64,000 nucleotides of DNA from an uncultured Kiritimatiellota bacterium. Its GTDB lineage: Bacteria > Verrucomicrobiota > Kiritimatiellia > RFP12 > DVOR01. The translations under genes and the position numbers were made by a program. Shown piece by piece: positions 44,652 through 53,735 of the stretch. The notes under the pieces are model-generated. The model did no database searches. It saw only the letters and a program-made list of their open reading frames with translations, and was not told the DNA's origin. Each line of letters begins with the position of its first letter. Positions within the stretch are counted from its first letter, which is position 1. The stretch lies in NCBI GenBank assembly GCA_944389585.1, contig CALXMW010000006.1, positions 62,001 to 126,000 on the forward strand, written 5' to 3'.

Positions 44652-47072
44652 ATGCGCGTACCGTTGAGTTGGCTGAACGAGTTTGTGGATTTGCGTGACC
44701 AGACGCCGCAGCAGGTGGCCGACCTGCTGACCTTCTCGGGGGTGGAGGTGGAGGCCGTCGAGCAGACGGGGACGGTGCTGGACGGGCACTTCGTGGTGGG
44801 CGAGGTGGTGGACTGCGTCCCGCACCCGGATTCCGACCATCTGCACGTGTGCAAGGTCTTCGACGGCACGGAAACGCTCCAGATCGTCTGCGGCGCGCCG
44901 AACGTGCGCGTGGGCGTGAAGGCCCCGCTGGCCAAGATCGGCGCGGTCATGCCCGGGCCCGGGGGCTTCGCCATCAAAAAAGGGAAGCTGCGCGGCGTGG
45001 AAAGCTTCGGCATGCTCTGCTCGAAGGACGAGCTGGGGCTGGGCGGCGCGCACGACGGCATCTGGGAGCTCCCCGCGGAGGCCGCGGCCGGCGCGCCCAT
45101 GCAGCCCTTCATGCCCGAGGCCGACACGGTCTATGACCTGGAGGTGACGTGGAACCGCCCGGACTGCCTCTCGGTGCGCGGCATCGCGCGGGAGCTGGGG
45201 GCCCTCCTGGGGCGCCCGCTCGCGGAGCCGCCGACCGACTTCGCCGAGGGCGCGGAGCCCGTCGAGAAATACGTCAAGGTGCGCGTCGAGGCGCCGAAGG
45301 ACTGCCCGCGCTACACCGCGCGCGTGGTGACGGGGCTGGACCCGAAGGCGCCGACGCCCGAGTGGATGGCGCGCCGCCTGGAGCAGTGCGGCCAGCGCAG
45401 CCTGGGCCTGGCGGTGGACGTGACGAACTACGTGATGCTCGAGGTGGGCCAGCCGCTCCACGCCTTTGACCACGCCACACTCCGCGGCGGGGAAATCGTG
45501 GTGCGCCTGGCCAAGCCCGGCGAGACGATCCGCACGCTCGACGGGGCGGACCGGAAGCTGGACGAGACGATGCTCGTCATCGCCGACGCCGAGCGCCCCA
45601 CCGCCGTCGCCGGCGTCATGGGCGGCGAGGAAAGCGAGATCGAGCACGCCACCGGCACCGTCGTCCTCGAATCGGCGCTCTTCGACCCCGCGAGCGTCAA
45701 GTTCACCGCCACCAAGCTGGGCATGACCTCCGAGGCGACCTACCGCTACGCCCGCGGCGTGGACAAGGATCTGGCCGATTGGGCCAGCCGCCGCGCCATC
45801 CACCTGCTCGTGAAACACGGCGGGGCGACGGCCTGCCGGGGCGTGCAGGACGTGGACGCGCGCGACCCCGCGCCCCTCGACGTGCCCCTGCGCTACGCGC
45901 GCTGCGACGCGGTCATCGGCACGCACGTGCCGCCGGGGAAGGTGGACGCCATCCTCACGGGCCTGGGCATCGCCAAGGTCTCGGGCGACGCCGAGCGCGG
46001 CCTCTTCCGCAGCCCCAGCTGGCGCTACGACCTGACGCGCGAGGCCGACCTCATCGAGGAGGTCACCCGCATGAACGGCCTCGACGCCGTGCCCGAGCGG
46101 ATGCCCTCGGCGCCCTCGGTCTCCGGCCTGCAAGAGACCGACTACCAGGCCAAACGCGCCGTGCGCCACGCCCTGCTGGCCCTGGGCCTGACCGAGGCGA
46201 TGCACTACTCCTTCCTCTCCAAGGCCGAGCTCGACGCCTTCGACCCCGGCGCCAAGAACCGCCTGGCCCTGCCCAACCCCGTCTCGGCCGACTACGGCGT
46301 GATGCGCGACACCCTCCTGCCCCAGCTCATCGGGTCGCTCGGCCGCAACGCCGCGCGCCAGGTGGAAAGCTGCGGCCTCTTCGAGATCGGCCGCGTCTTC
46401 GGCGCGGATCCCAAGGACGGCAAGCCCCTCGAGGGCGAGCGCGTGGCCCTGGGCATGATGGGCCCCTTCGGCCGCGACGCGCTGCACACCCGCGCGCCGG
46501 TGAAGGACGAGGAGGGCCTCCTCTGGCTCAAAGGCGCCGTCGAGGCGCTGTGCGAGCGCCTCCGCGCCCCCCGCTTCGGCTTCTTCGCCTGCGAGCACCC
46601 CGCCTTCGCGCCGGGCTTCGCGGTGGAGATCTGCCTGGGGCGCAAGCGCGTGGGCCTGATGGGCGCGCTCAACGCCGCCCAACGCCACCGCTACCGCCTG
46701 AACACCCCCCTGGTGGTGGCGGAGCTGGATCTGGCGCAGCTGACCAAGGGGCTGGGCGCGCTCCCGCGCCTGAAGCCCGTGCCGCAGTTCCCCGCCAGCC
46801 GCAAGGACATCGCCCTCATCGCCCCGGACGGGCTGACGCACGAGACGATCGTGCGCACCATCCGCAAGGCCGCGCCGCCGGAATTGACCGACGTGCGCCT
46901 CTTTGATATCTTTATGTCGAAGGCCATCGGCGCCGGCAAGCGCTCCATGGGCTACACCCTGGAGTTCCGCTCCGCCGAGCGGACGCTCCGCGACGCCGAG
47001 GTCAACGCCGCCTTCGCCAAGATCGCCGACGCGCTCCGCACGGGGCTCAACGTGGAGATCCGCGAGGCATAA
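44652..47072 (+). CDS. pheT: phenylalanyl-tRNA synthetase beta subunit
   Basis: 806 residues, the full bacterial PheT length. The N-terminal MRVPLSWLNEFVDL start is canonical, followed by the tRNA-binding EMAP-like domain (VGEVVDCVPHPDSDHLHVCKV...IVCGAPNVR), B3/B4 editing region (WNRPDCLSVRGIARE), B5 and a C-terminal anticodon-binding FDX-ACB domain (PQFPASRKDIALI). It forms the alpha2beta2 enzyme with PheS, which is not in the window, so pheS and pheT are separated here. AAGGAG precedes ATG 44652; own promoter. Confidence 0.97.
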   Translation: MRVPLSWLNEFVDLRDQTPQQVADLLTFSGVEVEAVEQTGTVLDGHFVVGEVVDCVPHPDSDHLHVCKVFDGTETLQIVCGAPNVRVGVKAPLAKIGAVMPGPGGFAIKKGKLRGVESFGMLCSKDELGLGGAHDGIWELPAEAAAGAPMQPFMPEADTVYDLEVTWNRPDCLSVRGIARELGALLGRPLAEPPTDFAEGAEPVEKYVKVRVEAPKDCPRYTARVVTGLDPKAPTPEWMARRLEQCGQRSLGLAVDVTNYVMLEVGQPLHAFDHATLRGGEIVVRLAKPGETIRTLDGADRKLDETMLVIADAERPTAVAGVMGGEESEIEHATGTVVLESALFDPASVKFTATKLGMTSEATYRYARGVDKDLADWASRRAIHLLVKHGGATACRGVQDVDARDPAPLDVPLRYARCDAVIGTHVPPGKVDAILTGLGIAKVSGDAERGLFRSPSWRYDLTREADLIEEVTRMNGLDAVPERMPSAPSVSGLQETDYQAKRAVRHALLALGLTEAMHYSFLSKAELDAFDPGAKNRLALPNPVSADYGVMRDTLLPQLIGSLGRNAARQVESCGLFEIGRVFGADPKDGKPLEGERVALGMMGPFGRDALHTRAPVKDEEGLLWLKGAVEALCERLRAPRFGFFACEHPAFAPGFAVEICLGRKRVGLMGALNAAQRHRYRLNTPLVVAELDLAQLTKGLGALPRLKPVPQFPASRKDIALIAPDGLTHETIVRTIRKAAPPELTDVRLFDIFMSKAIGAGKRSMGYTLEFRSAERTLRDAEVNAAFAKIADALRTGLNVEIREA

Positions 47073-47108
47073 CGGAGGATTTGCCGCCTCGGCGGCCAAA
47101 AGAAGTGG

Positions 47109-47285
47109 GCCCTGTCCTAAACGCGAATTGGCTGATGTTTCTCTGGCCTACACGTCTTTAGGATGGCTCGGAGCCCCCGGCGGAATGGCGCGCGCAGGCG
47201 CACCCGAAACCGGGGGGAAGGGCCGTCACCTGAATGCCCAGGGCTTCCAGAGGAGGAAGCGATACGTCTGGACGGGGCTTTTGTT
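47109..47285 (+). ncRNA. candidate structured RNA between pheT and the Mla-like operon
   Basis: The 257-nt gap folds into several stems: long-range closing GCCCTGTCC/GGACGGGGC (47109-47117 with 47270-47278), TCCTAAA/TTTAGGA (47115-47121 with 47157-47163, overlapping the closing stem by 3 nt), CCCCCGG/CCGGGGG (47174-47180 with 47210-47216), a short GGGC/GCCC pair and GCTTCC/GGAAGC (47243-47248 with 47255-47260). The closing stem is followed by TTTTGTTTT. Length and closed ends recall 6S-type RNAs, and CGTCACCTGAATGCCCAGGG is loosely like a 6S 3' bubble, but no diagnostic motif of 6S, tmRNA, SRP or RNase P RNA is present. It may instead be a leader of the next gene. Confidence 0.45.
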
Positions 47286-47329
47286 TTCACCGGCGGCGCG
47301 GCGGCGCCCCCGCAAACGAGGGAAGTGCG

Positions 47330-48373
47330 ATGCTGAAACGGGTTCTCACGGTCGCGGCGCTGCTCTGCGCCGGATGGGCCACGGCCACGGAGGGCGTCTC
47401 CGACATGGCCACGCAGCTCTTCGGCAAGGAGGGCGCCGCCAAGCGCGTCGAGACCGGCGCGCTCTTCATCGACGGCCGCTACGTCAAAGGCCCCTACGCC
47501 GTCACGCGCGAAGGCAACGTCATCCTCATCAACGGCCAAATCGCCAGCCGCCTCAAGGTCGAGGCCCGCGCCAAGGCCGAGGCCGAGCGCCAGGCCGCCC
47601 TCGCCGCCGAGCGCGCCAAGGCCGCCGAGGAGGCCAAACAGGCCGCCCAAGACCGTGAGACCGCCCGCCGCGCCGAGCGCGCCGCCCCCAAGGCCCGCCA
47701 GAACATCCGCGGCGGCCTCAAAGAACGCCAGGCCCAGCAGAAACGCGACAAGGCCATCCAGGACGCCTCCGGCCAAAGCGGCTTCAACACCGAGGCCACC
47801 GGCGGCGACCCCACCGCCCTCTTCGAGGAGGCCGACTACACCTACACGCCCCCCGCACGCCCCGAGCCCAAGGCCGTGCCCTACATCCGCCCCGGCGCCA
47901 AGCAGAACCTCCGCCAGCGCATCGCCGCGCGCGACGAGCGCGTGGCCGCCGCAAAGGCCAAAACGCAGGCCGCCGAGGCGGAGGGCGCCGACGCCGAGGA
48001 GGTCGCCACCGAGAACTTCGACGACCTCACCGAGGCGGAAATCGACGCCTACGCCAAGCAGTTCGCCAAACGCCGCGCCGACCTCGAGAAGATCCTCGCC
48101 AACGACTGCCTCCTGCTCCTCTCCTCGCAATCCTCCGGCGCCAGCTACAAAGGCCGCACCACCATGTGGCGCTTCGTCACCCAGCTCGGCGACCTCTGCG
48201 CCGCCGGCAACGCCAACCGCCTCATCGCCGCCTGGGGCAAGGAAATCCCCCGCGCCTACCTCCGGCGCATCTACGACAACCGCGCCGCCAACAGCACCGA
48301 GATGGAATCCCTCATCCGCCGCGCCAACGACGCCCTCGAGGACGCGCGCAGGCGCTCCGAGCGCCGCATCTGA
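47330..48373 (+). CDS. secreted charged/coiled-coil protein of unknown function, Mla operon neighbour
   Basis: 347 residues. Signal peptide MLKRVLTVAALLCAGWATA. Residues about 30-60 hold GALFIDGRYVKGPYAVTREGNVILINGQ, a short conserved-looking beta module. Residues 65-125 are almost all Ala/Glu/Lys/Arg/Gln and predicted coiled coil; the C-terminal 100 residues are helical and charged. GAGGGAAG lies 4 nt before the ATG. It ends 12 nt before mlaE, so it is likely the first gene of the lipid-transport operon, maybe a periplasmic partner (inference). No family recognised. Confidence 0.7.
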   Translation: MLKRVLTVAALLCAGWATATEGVSDMATQLFGKEGAAKRVETGALFIDGRYVKGPYAVTREGNVILINGQIASRLKVEARAKAEAERQAALAAERAKAAEEAKQAAQDRETARRAERAAPKARQNIRGGLKERQAQQKRDKAIQDASGQSGFNTEATGGDPTALFEEADYTYTPPARPEPKAVPYIRPGAKQNLRQRIAARDERVAAAKAKTQAAEAEGADAEEVATENFDDLTEAEIDAYAKQFAKRRADLEKILANDCLLLLSSQSSGASYKGRTTMWRFVTQLGDLCAAGNANRLIAAWGKEIPRAYLRRIYDNRAANSTEMESLIRRANDALEDARRRSERRI

Positions 48374-48385
48374 GGAACGCGCCCC

Positions 48386-49423
48386 ATGGCCCCCACCCCC
48401 CTGCCCGAGGAGCTGACGCGGCCCGCCGTCGAGGCGCTCGCCGCCAAAGGCGGGAGGGCGGGGCGCGCGTTCGACTGCGCCGCCGTGCGCCGCGCCGACG
48501 GCGCGGGCACGGCCCTCCTCTGGCTCCTGCGCCGCCAAGGCGCCCTTGAAGGCGCCCTCGCCCCCGACCTCGCCAAGGCCCTGGACGCCTTCGACGCCGC
48601 GCAGGCCGCCCTCCCCAAGCCCACGCCCCCGCCCAAAGAAGGCCCCCTCACCGCCCTGGGGCGCGCCGAGTGCGGCGTGCTGGCGCGTTGGGGCGCGGCC
48701 GTCGCCTTCCTGGGCGAGACGCTCTGCGGCCTGGCGTGCCTGCCGAGGGTGCGCTTCCGGTGGGGGGATTGCGCGCTGGCCTTCGTGCGGTGCGGCGTGC
48801 AGGCCGTGCCGGTGATGCTGCTCATCGGCTTCCTGTTGGGGCTCATCCTGGCCTTCCAATCGGCCATCCCGCTGAAGCTCTTCGGCGGGGAGGGCTTCGT
48901 CGGCGGGCTGGTGGGCATCGCGCTGGTGCGCGAGCTGGGCGTCCTCGTGGCGGCGATCCTCATGGCCGGGCGCACGGGCTCGGCCTTCGCGGCGGAGCTC
49001 GGGGCGATGAAGGTGAACGAGGAGATCGACGCGCTGGAGACGATGGGGCTGCGCCCGGTGCGCTTCCTGGTCTTGCCGCGCGTGTTGGCCGGGACGCTGG
49101 CGTTGCCGCTGCTCTCGCTTTTCGTGACCTTCGCGGGGCTGGTCGGCGGCTGGGTGGTGATGGGGGTGCTCGGCTTCTCGGGCCACTATTACCTGGATCA
49201 GCTCCAGGTCTTCGTGCACCTCAAGGACGTGGTCGGCAGCTTCTGCAAGGCCTTCGCCTTCGGCTTCGCGGTCTCGGCCGTCGGGTGCTGGTGCGGGCTG
49301 CGCGCGGGGCACGACGCGGGGGCCGTGGGCACGGCCACCACCGCGGCCGTCGTCACGGGCATCGTCACGATCGCCGTGCTCGAGGGGCTCTTCTCCGTCG
49401 TCTTCTACGCCATGGGGTGGTGA
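48386..49423 (+). CDS. mlaE: MlaE-type ABC permease with N-terminal STAS-like domain
   Basis: 345 residues. The C-terminal 240 residues are an MlaE permease: LIGFLLGLILAFQSAIPLK, VRELGVLVAAILMAGRTGSAFAAELG and EIDALETMGLRPVRFLVLPRV are the family core, with five or so membrane helices. The N-terminal ~100 residues are not membrane and include FDCAAVRRADGAGTALLWLLRRQG, which fits an MlaB/STAS-like domain fused to the permease. With the ATPase, MCE protein and lipoprotein it should move lipids between inner and outer membrane. Confidence 0.9.
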   Translation: MAPTPLPEELTRPAVEALAAKGGRAGRAFDCAAVRRADGAGTALLWLLRRQGALEGALAPDLAKALDAFDAAQAALPKPTPPPKEGPLTALGRAECGVLARWGAAVAFLGETLCGLACLPRVRFRWGDCALAFVRCGVQAVPVMLLIGFLLGLILAFQSAIPLKLFGGEGFVGGLVGIALVRELGVLVAAILMAGRTGSAFAAELGAMKVNEEIDALETMGLRPVRFLVLPRVLAGTLALPLLSLFVTFAGLVGGWVVMGVLGFSGHYYLDQLQVFVHLKDVVGSFCKAFAFGFAVSAVGCWCGLRAGHDAGAVGTATTAAVVTGIVTIAVLEGLFSVVFYAMGW

Positions 49424-49425
49424 GG

Positions 49426-50181
49426 ATGGGCCGGCCAGCCATCGAATGCGAGCACGTCGTCACCGGGTATCCCGGCGCGCCGCTCATGCGCGACGTGTGC
49501 CTGAGCGTGGCCGAGGGCGAGGTCGTCTTCCTCCTCGGCGGCTCGGGCTGCGGCAAGACCACGCTGCTCAAGCACATCATCGGCCAGCTGCCGCCCCTGG
49601 GCGGGACCATCCGCATCCTGGGGCAGGACGTCGCCGCCGCGCAGGGCCCGGCCCGCGAGCGCCTGTTGCGCACGTTCGGCATGATGTACCAGAGCGGCGC
49701 GCTCTTCGGCAACCTCACCGTCCTGCAGAACGTCCTCCTCCCCCTCGAGGAGTTCACCGCCTTCCCCGCGCCCCTGCGCCTGGCCGCCGCCCGCCTCAAG
49801 CTCGCGCAGGTGGGGCTGCTCGACCGCGCCGACGCCTTCCCGGCCGAGCTCTCCGGCGGGCAGACCAAGCGCGCCGCCATCGCCCGCGCCATGGCCCTGG
49901 ACCCGCGTATCCTCTTCCTCGACGAGCCTTCCGCCGGGCTGGACCCCGTCACCTCCGCCTCGCTCGACGCCCTCATCCGCTCCCTCTCGCGCGAGCTGGG
50001 CATCACCGTCGTCGTCATCTCCCACGAGCTCGCCAGCATCAACGCCATCGCCGACCGCGCCATCTACCTGGACCGCGACGCCGGCGGCGTCCTCGACCAA
50101 GGCCCCCCCGCGGCCCTCCGCGACAGCCCCCACCCCGCCATCCGAGCCTTCTTCAACCGCACCCCAGGAGCCGCGCCATGA
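49426..50181 (+). CDS. mlaF: MlaF-type ABC transporter ATPase
   Basis: 251 residues. Walker A LGGSGCGKTTLLKH, signature ELSGGQTKRAAIARAMA and Walker B ILFLDEPSAGLDPVTS, with the GMMYQSGALFGNLTV Q-loop wording typical of MlaF. It powers the MlaE permease. ATG 49426 is 2 nt after the mlaE stop; the stop overlaps the mlaD start (ATGA). The ORF is open upstream but in a frame antiparallel to mlaE coding and is rejected. Confidence 0.94.
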   Translation: MGRPAIECEHVVTGYPGAPLMRDVCLSVAEGEVVFLLGGSGCGKTTLLKHIIGQLPPLGGTIRILGQDVAAAQGPARERLLRTFGMMYQSGALFGNLTVLQNVLLPLEEFTAFPAPLRLAAARLKLAQVGLLDRADAFPAELSGGQTKRAAIARAMALDPRILFLDEPSAGLDPVTSASLDALIRSLSRELGITVVVISHELASINAIADRAIYLDRDAGGVLDQGPPAALRDSPHPAIRAFFNRTPGAAP

Positions 50182-51041
50182 CCCCCGCCCGCCGCCACTT
50201 CGCCATCGGCCTCTTCACCCTCGTGGGCCTGCTCCTGCTCGCCTCCGCCTGCGTCCTCTTCGGCGGCGCGGACCTCTTCGCCAAAAAGGCCTACTTCGAG
50301 ACCTACTTCGAGAGCTCCGTCCAAGGCCTCGACGTCGGCAGCGCCGTCAAGTTCCGCGGCGTGCGCATCGGCACCGTCGAGGCCATCGGCTTCGCCGGCG
50401 CCACCTACGGCGACCGCGCCAAGCTCGACCCCGACGACCAGGCCGCCTTCCGCCCCCTCTCCTACGTCCGCGTCCTCTGCTCCGTCGACCTCGACCAGCA
50501 CCCGGACTTCGACGCCGCGCGCCTCGCCGCCATGGTCGGGCGCGGCCTCCACGCCAAGCTCGACCTCCAGGGCATCACCGGCCAAATCCTCGTCAACCTC
50601 GACTTCCCCCGCAACGGCGCCGCCGTCGCGCCCGCCCTCGACGTCCCCTGGCGCCCGGACACCCTCTACGTCCCCTCCACCCCCACCTCCCTCCAAAACC
50701 TCCTCAACATCGCCCAAGACATCGCCTCCAAACTCGGCAACAGCGACTTCCCCAAAGCCGTCGACGCCCTCACCACCCTCGCCCAGAACGTCGACAAAAT
50801 CGCCGCCGACGCCGACGTCCCCAAGCTCACCGCCTCCTTCACCCAGCTCGGCGACACCCTCAACAAGCAAACCCAGCAAATCTCCGCCATCATCGAGCGC
50901 CTCGGCCCCCAACGCCTCTCCGCGGACCTCGCCGAGACCCTCTCGGCCCTCGCCCGCACCACCGCCGCCGCCGAGGCCCTCGTCCAGGAACTCCGCCAGA
51001 AACCCTCCCGCCTCCTCTTCGACCAACCCCTCGAGGACTGA
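50178..51041 (+). CDS. mlaD: MlaD-type MCE domain lipid transport protein
   Basis: 287 residues. One N-terminal membrane anchor (FAIGLFTLVGLLLLASACVLFGG), then a single MCE domain with YFESSVQGLDVGSAVKFRGVRIGTVEAI, and GLHAKLDLQGITGQILVNLDF. Residues about 170-280 are helical, giving the periplasmic helical tail of this family. It forms the hexameric lipid channel on the MlaFE transporter. Overlaps mlaF by 4 nt. Confidence 0.93.
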   Translation: MTPARRHFAIGLFTLVGLLLLASACVLFGGADLFAKKAYFETYFESSVQGLDVGSAVKFRGVRIGTVEAIGFAGATYGDRAKLDPDDQAAFRPLSYVRVLCSVDLDQHPDFDAARLAAMVGRGLHAKLDLQGITGQILVNLDFPRNGAAVAPALDVPWRPDTLYVPSTPTSLQNLLNIAQDIASKLGNSDFPKAVDALTTLAQNVDKIAADADVPKLTASFTQLGDTLNKQTQQISAIIERLGPQRLSADLAETLSALARTTAAAEALVQELRQKPSRLLFDQPLED

Positions 51042-51056
51042 CCCAAGGAACCCGCC

Positions 51057-51569
51057 ATGAGCCTCAAGACCTTCTTCCTCCTCCGCATCCAGCCCCTCCT
51101 CCCCGCCCTCCTCCTGGCCGGCTGCTTCGCCTCCGGCGCGCCCCAACGCAACTACACCGTGATGGATCCCGACGTCTCCCGCGCCGGCGACCCCATCAAC
51201 GCCCAGCTCACCCTCCGCCTCCGCATGGCCCCCGACCTCCGCGCCGCCATCGCCCCCACCCTCTACCGCGCCGACGGCTCCGTCTCCACCGTCCCCGGCC
51301 TCCGCTACTACGCCCCCCTCGAGCTCGCCATCCCCCGCGCCCTGCGCGAGCTCCCCCCCGAGGCCCTCCCCGAAAACACGCTCGACCTCACCATCCTCGA
51401 CTTCTGCGTCGACTGCCGCACCCCGGACGGCGCCCCCCTCGCCCGCGTCACCCTCCAACGCGGCGCCCGCCCCCCCGTCTCCGCCACCGAACCCCTCCCC
51501 GAAGGCGCCACCCCCGCGCAAACCCGCGCCGCCCTCGCCCGCTGCCTCCGCGCAGCCCTCACCAAGTGA
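51057..51569 (+). CDS. ABC transport auxiliary lipoprotein (PqiC/YmbA-like)
   Basis: 170 residues. Lipobox LLAGC after a hydrophobic signal. ARRNYTVMDP-type QRNYTVMDPDVSRAG and later LRYYAPLELAIPRALRE fit the PqiC/ABC-auxiliary lipoprotein fold that caps MCE transport systems at the outer membrane. CAAGGA precedes the ATG. Last gene of the operon, followed by a strong terminator. Assignment is from context plus weak similarity of layout. Confidence 0.75.
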   Translation: MSLKTFFLLRIQPLLPALLLAGCFASGAPQRNYTVMDPDVSRAGDPINAQLTLRLRMAPDLRAAIAPTLYRADGSVSTVPGLRYYAPLELAIPRALRELPPEALPENTLDLTILDFCVDCRTPDGAPLARVTLQRGARPPVSATEPLPEGATPAQTRAALARCLRAALTK

Positions 51570-51574
51570 GGGCA

Positions 51575-51614
51575 CAAAAAAGGCCCCGGCCATTGCTGGC
51601 CGGGGCCTTTTTTT
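51575..51614. terminator. bidirectional terminator
   Basis: GGCCCCGGCC (51582-51591), loop ATTGCT, GGCCGGGGCC (51598-51607), T7; A6 precedes the stem. It serves the convergent Mla and RluA-folC units. Confidence 0.94.
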
Positions 51615-51620
51615 GCACCC

Positions 51621-52343
51621 TCATTCCGCGGGCCACGGCGGGCGGACGGTGCGAAAGGTGCGCCCCAGGACGGTGAGCGAGACGGCGCGGAGGGCTTGGC
51701 TGCGCAGACGCAGGGCCGCCCAATCCGCCGCCGTCACACGGTCCTCGCGGAAGCGCAGGAAAATCCCCGGGTCGGGGCCGTAAACCTTGTCCCCCACCAC
51801 GGGGAAGCCCAGGGAACGGAGCGAGGCGCGGATCTGGTGGGTGCGGCCCGTCACGAGCTCGGCGCGAAGCAGGCTGGTGCCGGGCCACGGCCCCTCGCCC
51901 AGACGCTCGAACCACGTGGCCGCGCCGCGGTCGGCAGGGAGCGCGGGGAGCGCCGCGGTGAGCGTGGCGCCCTCGAGGACCCGCATGGAGTAGACGGGCG
52001 GGGCGTTGGTGCGCCGGATGCGCCCGGCGGCGCAGAGGCGGCCCTCGGGGAAGCGCCCCTCGACGAGGACGTGGTAGACCTTGCGCTTGGGGGCCTTGCT
52101 GAGGATGGCAGCCATCTCGGGGTCTTTGGCCACAAGCGTCACGCCGCTCGTCTCGCGATCCAGGCGGGAGACAAGGTGGATGGTGTCGGCCGGGCGATAC
52201 CGGCGCAGGAGATGCTCCAAGGTGTGGAAGCGGTACGCGCCGCTGGAATGGGCGGGCAGGTCGGCGGGCTTGTCCACCACAAGCATCCGGGCGTCCTCAT
52301 AGAGCCAACGGATGTCGGTGCACACGGGCGGGTCAACGCGCAC
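51621..52343 (-). CDS. RluA-family pseudouridine synthase
   Basis: 240 residues. The catalytic aspartate is in HLVSRLDRETSGVTLVAKD. WLYEDARMLVVDKPADLPAHSS is the usual N-terminal block, and AELVTGRTHQIRASLRSLGFPVVGD follows as in RluA/RluC/RluD/TruC enzymes. No S4 domain, so the target (rRNA or tRNA uridine) cannot be told. Starts are GTG only: 52343 (with GCGAGGG upstream, overlapping folC by 11 nt) or 52325. Translationally coupled to folC. Confidence 0.88.
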   Translation of the reverse strand: MRVDPPVCTDIRWLYEDARMLVVDKPADLPAHSSGAYRFHTLEHLLRRYRPADTIHLVSRLDRETSGVTLVAKDPEMAAILSKAPKRKVYHVLVEGRFPEGRLCAAGRIRRTNAPPVYSMRVLEGATLTAALPALPADRGAATWFERLGEGPWPGTSLLRAELVTGRTHQIRASLRSLGFPVVGDKVYGPDPGIFLRFREDRVTAADWAALRLRSQALRAVSLTVLGRTFRTVRPPWPAE

Positions 52344-53652
52344 GGAAGCCCTCGCTGGGATCCGGTGCCTCGACGCCCTCGCCGAGGGCGAGCACCTCGC
52401 CCACCAGGAAGAGCGAGCCGCAGACCAGGGCCGTCCCCTGGTTCTCCTGCGCCCAGGCGGTGGCGGCCTCGAGCCCCTCGGCCACGCCCGGCGCGGCGAT
52501 GACGGTGGGCACGCCCACGCGGCGGAGCACATCGGCCAAGGCCTCCGGCGGCAGCCCACGCGGGTTCGCCAGGGGCACGGCCCAGGCGGCGGAGACGAGC
52601 GGGGCGATTTCCCGCAGGGCCGCCTCGACGGCCTTGTCCGCGCAAAAGCCGCAGACGAGGGCCACGCGGCGGCGGATGTGCATGGATTTGAGCGCCTCGC
52701 GCAAGGCGCGCAGGGCGTCTGGGTTGTGCCCGCCGTCGAGGAAGGTGGGCGGGTCGGCGGCGATGAGCTGGCACCGGCCGGGCCAAGAGACGGTGCGCAG
52801 CCCCTCGGCGAAGGCCTTCGGCGGCACGGGCAGGCCCTGCTCGCCCAGGCGCTCGAGGGCGCAGAGGGCGGTGGCGGCGTTCTCGGCCTGATAGGAGCCG
52901 GCCAGGCGGGTGAGGGCGGCGGGGTAGTCGCACGCGGGGCTGGAGCAGGCGAGGGTCTGGCCGTGGGGGGTGCGGCGGCTGACGGCCACGCGGATCTCCT
53001 GGGCGGCGTCGTGGAAGGGCGCGCCCAGCTCGACGGCGCGGCGGGCGACGACGGCGCGGGCACGGGGATCCATCGCGCCGACGACGACGGGGCGCCCGGG
53101 TTTGACGATGCCGGCCTTCTCGGCGGCGATGGCCTCGAGGGTGTCGCCGAGGATGTCGCAGTGGTCGAGGGCCACGTGGGTGACGACGGAGACGAGAGGG
53201 GCCTCGATGACGTTCGTCGCGTCCCACCTGCCGCCCATGCCCACCTCCAGGACGGCCAGGCGGATGCCCGCGCGGCGGAAGAGGACGAAGGCGCAGGCGG
53301 TGAGCGCCTCGAAGAAGGTGGGCTCGAGCCCGGCGCGGGCGGCGGCGGCCTCCACCTCGTCGAGGGCCTCGGCGAGGGCGGCGTCGTCGGCCTCGCGGCC
53401 GTTGAGGAGAAAGCGCTCGTTCACGCGCACCAGGTGCGGCGAGGTGTAGCGGCCCACGGGCAGGCCCATCGTGCGCAGGGCGGCCTCGCAGATGGCCGCG
53501 ACGCTGCCTTTGCCGTTGGTGCCGGCCACGTGGATGGCCGCGAGCTCGCGCTCGGGGTTGCCCAAGGCCGCGCAGAGCGCGCGCATCGTGTCCAGGCCCG
53601 GGCGCACGCCGAAGCGCCGCCGCGCGGCCAGCCGTTCCAGAAACTCCCGCAT
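52333..53652 (-). CDS. folC: folylpolyglutamate synthase/dihydrofolate synthase
   Basis: 439 residues. HVAGTNGKGSVAAICEAALR is the P-loop block, RYTSPHLVRVNERF follows, and LEVGMGGRWDATNVI, DHCDILGDTLEAIAAEKAGI and FLDGGHNPDA are the FolC landmarks. It adds glutamate to folates (and dihydropteroate), giving retained cofactors, including the 10-formyl-THF used by the AICAR transformylase. ATG 53652 (MREFLERL) has AAGGA upstream; an in-frame ATG at 53685 is less likely. Upstream lies an 11-bp hairpin (53679-53703). Confidence 0.95.
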   Translation of the reverse strand: MREFLERLAARRRFGVRPGLDTMRALCAALGNPERELAAIHVAGTNGKGSVAAICEAALRTMGLPVGRYTSPHLVRVNERFLLNGREADDAALAEALDEVEAAAARAGLEPTFFEALTACAFVLFRRAGIRLAVLEVGMGGRWDATNVIEAPLVSVVTHVALDHCDILGDTLEAIAAEKAGIVKPGRPVVVGAMDPRARAVVARRAVELGAPFHDAAQEIRVAVSRRTPHGQTLACSSPACDYPAALTRLAGSYQAENAATALCALERLGEQGLPVPPKAFAEGLRTVSWPGRCQLIAADPPTFLDGGHNPDALRALREALKSMHIRRRVALVCGFCADKAVEAALREIAPLVSAAWAVPLANPRGLPPEALADVLRRVGVPTVIAAPGVAEGLEAATAWAQENQGTALVCGSLFLVGEVLALGEGVEAPDPSEGFRAR

Positions 53653-53735
53653 CGTCCTTGCCCCCTGACACGCCGCAAGGCACACCCGCGCGGCGGATGT
53701 GCCCTGCGTCTGCGCCTTGGCCGGGCGGCCCGCGC

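Noticed and set aside
47109..47285. tmRNA, SRP RNA or RNase P RNA
   Set aside because: No tag reading frame, no GGAAGGAAGCAG-type SRP loop and no RNase P core motifs are visible.
53679..53703. Hairpin GGCACACCCGC/GCGGATGTGCC as terminator of the 67-residue gene
   Set aside because: A good 11-bp stem on the minus strand but followed only by TTG, so termination is not supported; it could be a processing or regulatory stem before folC.
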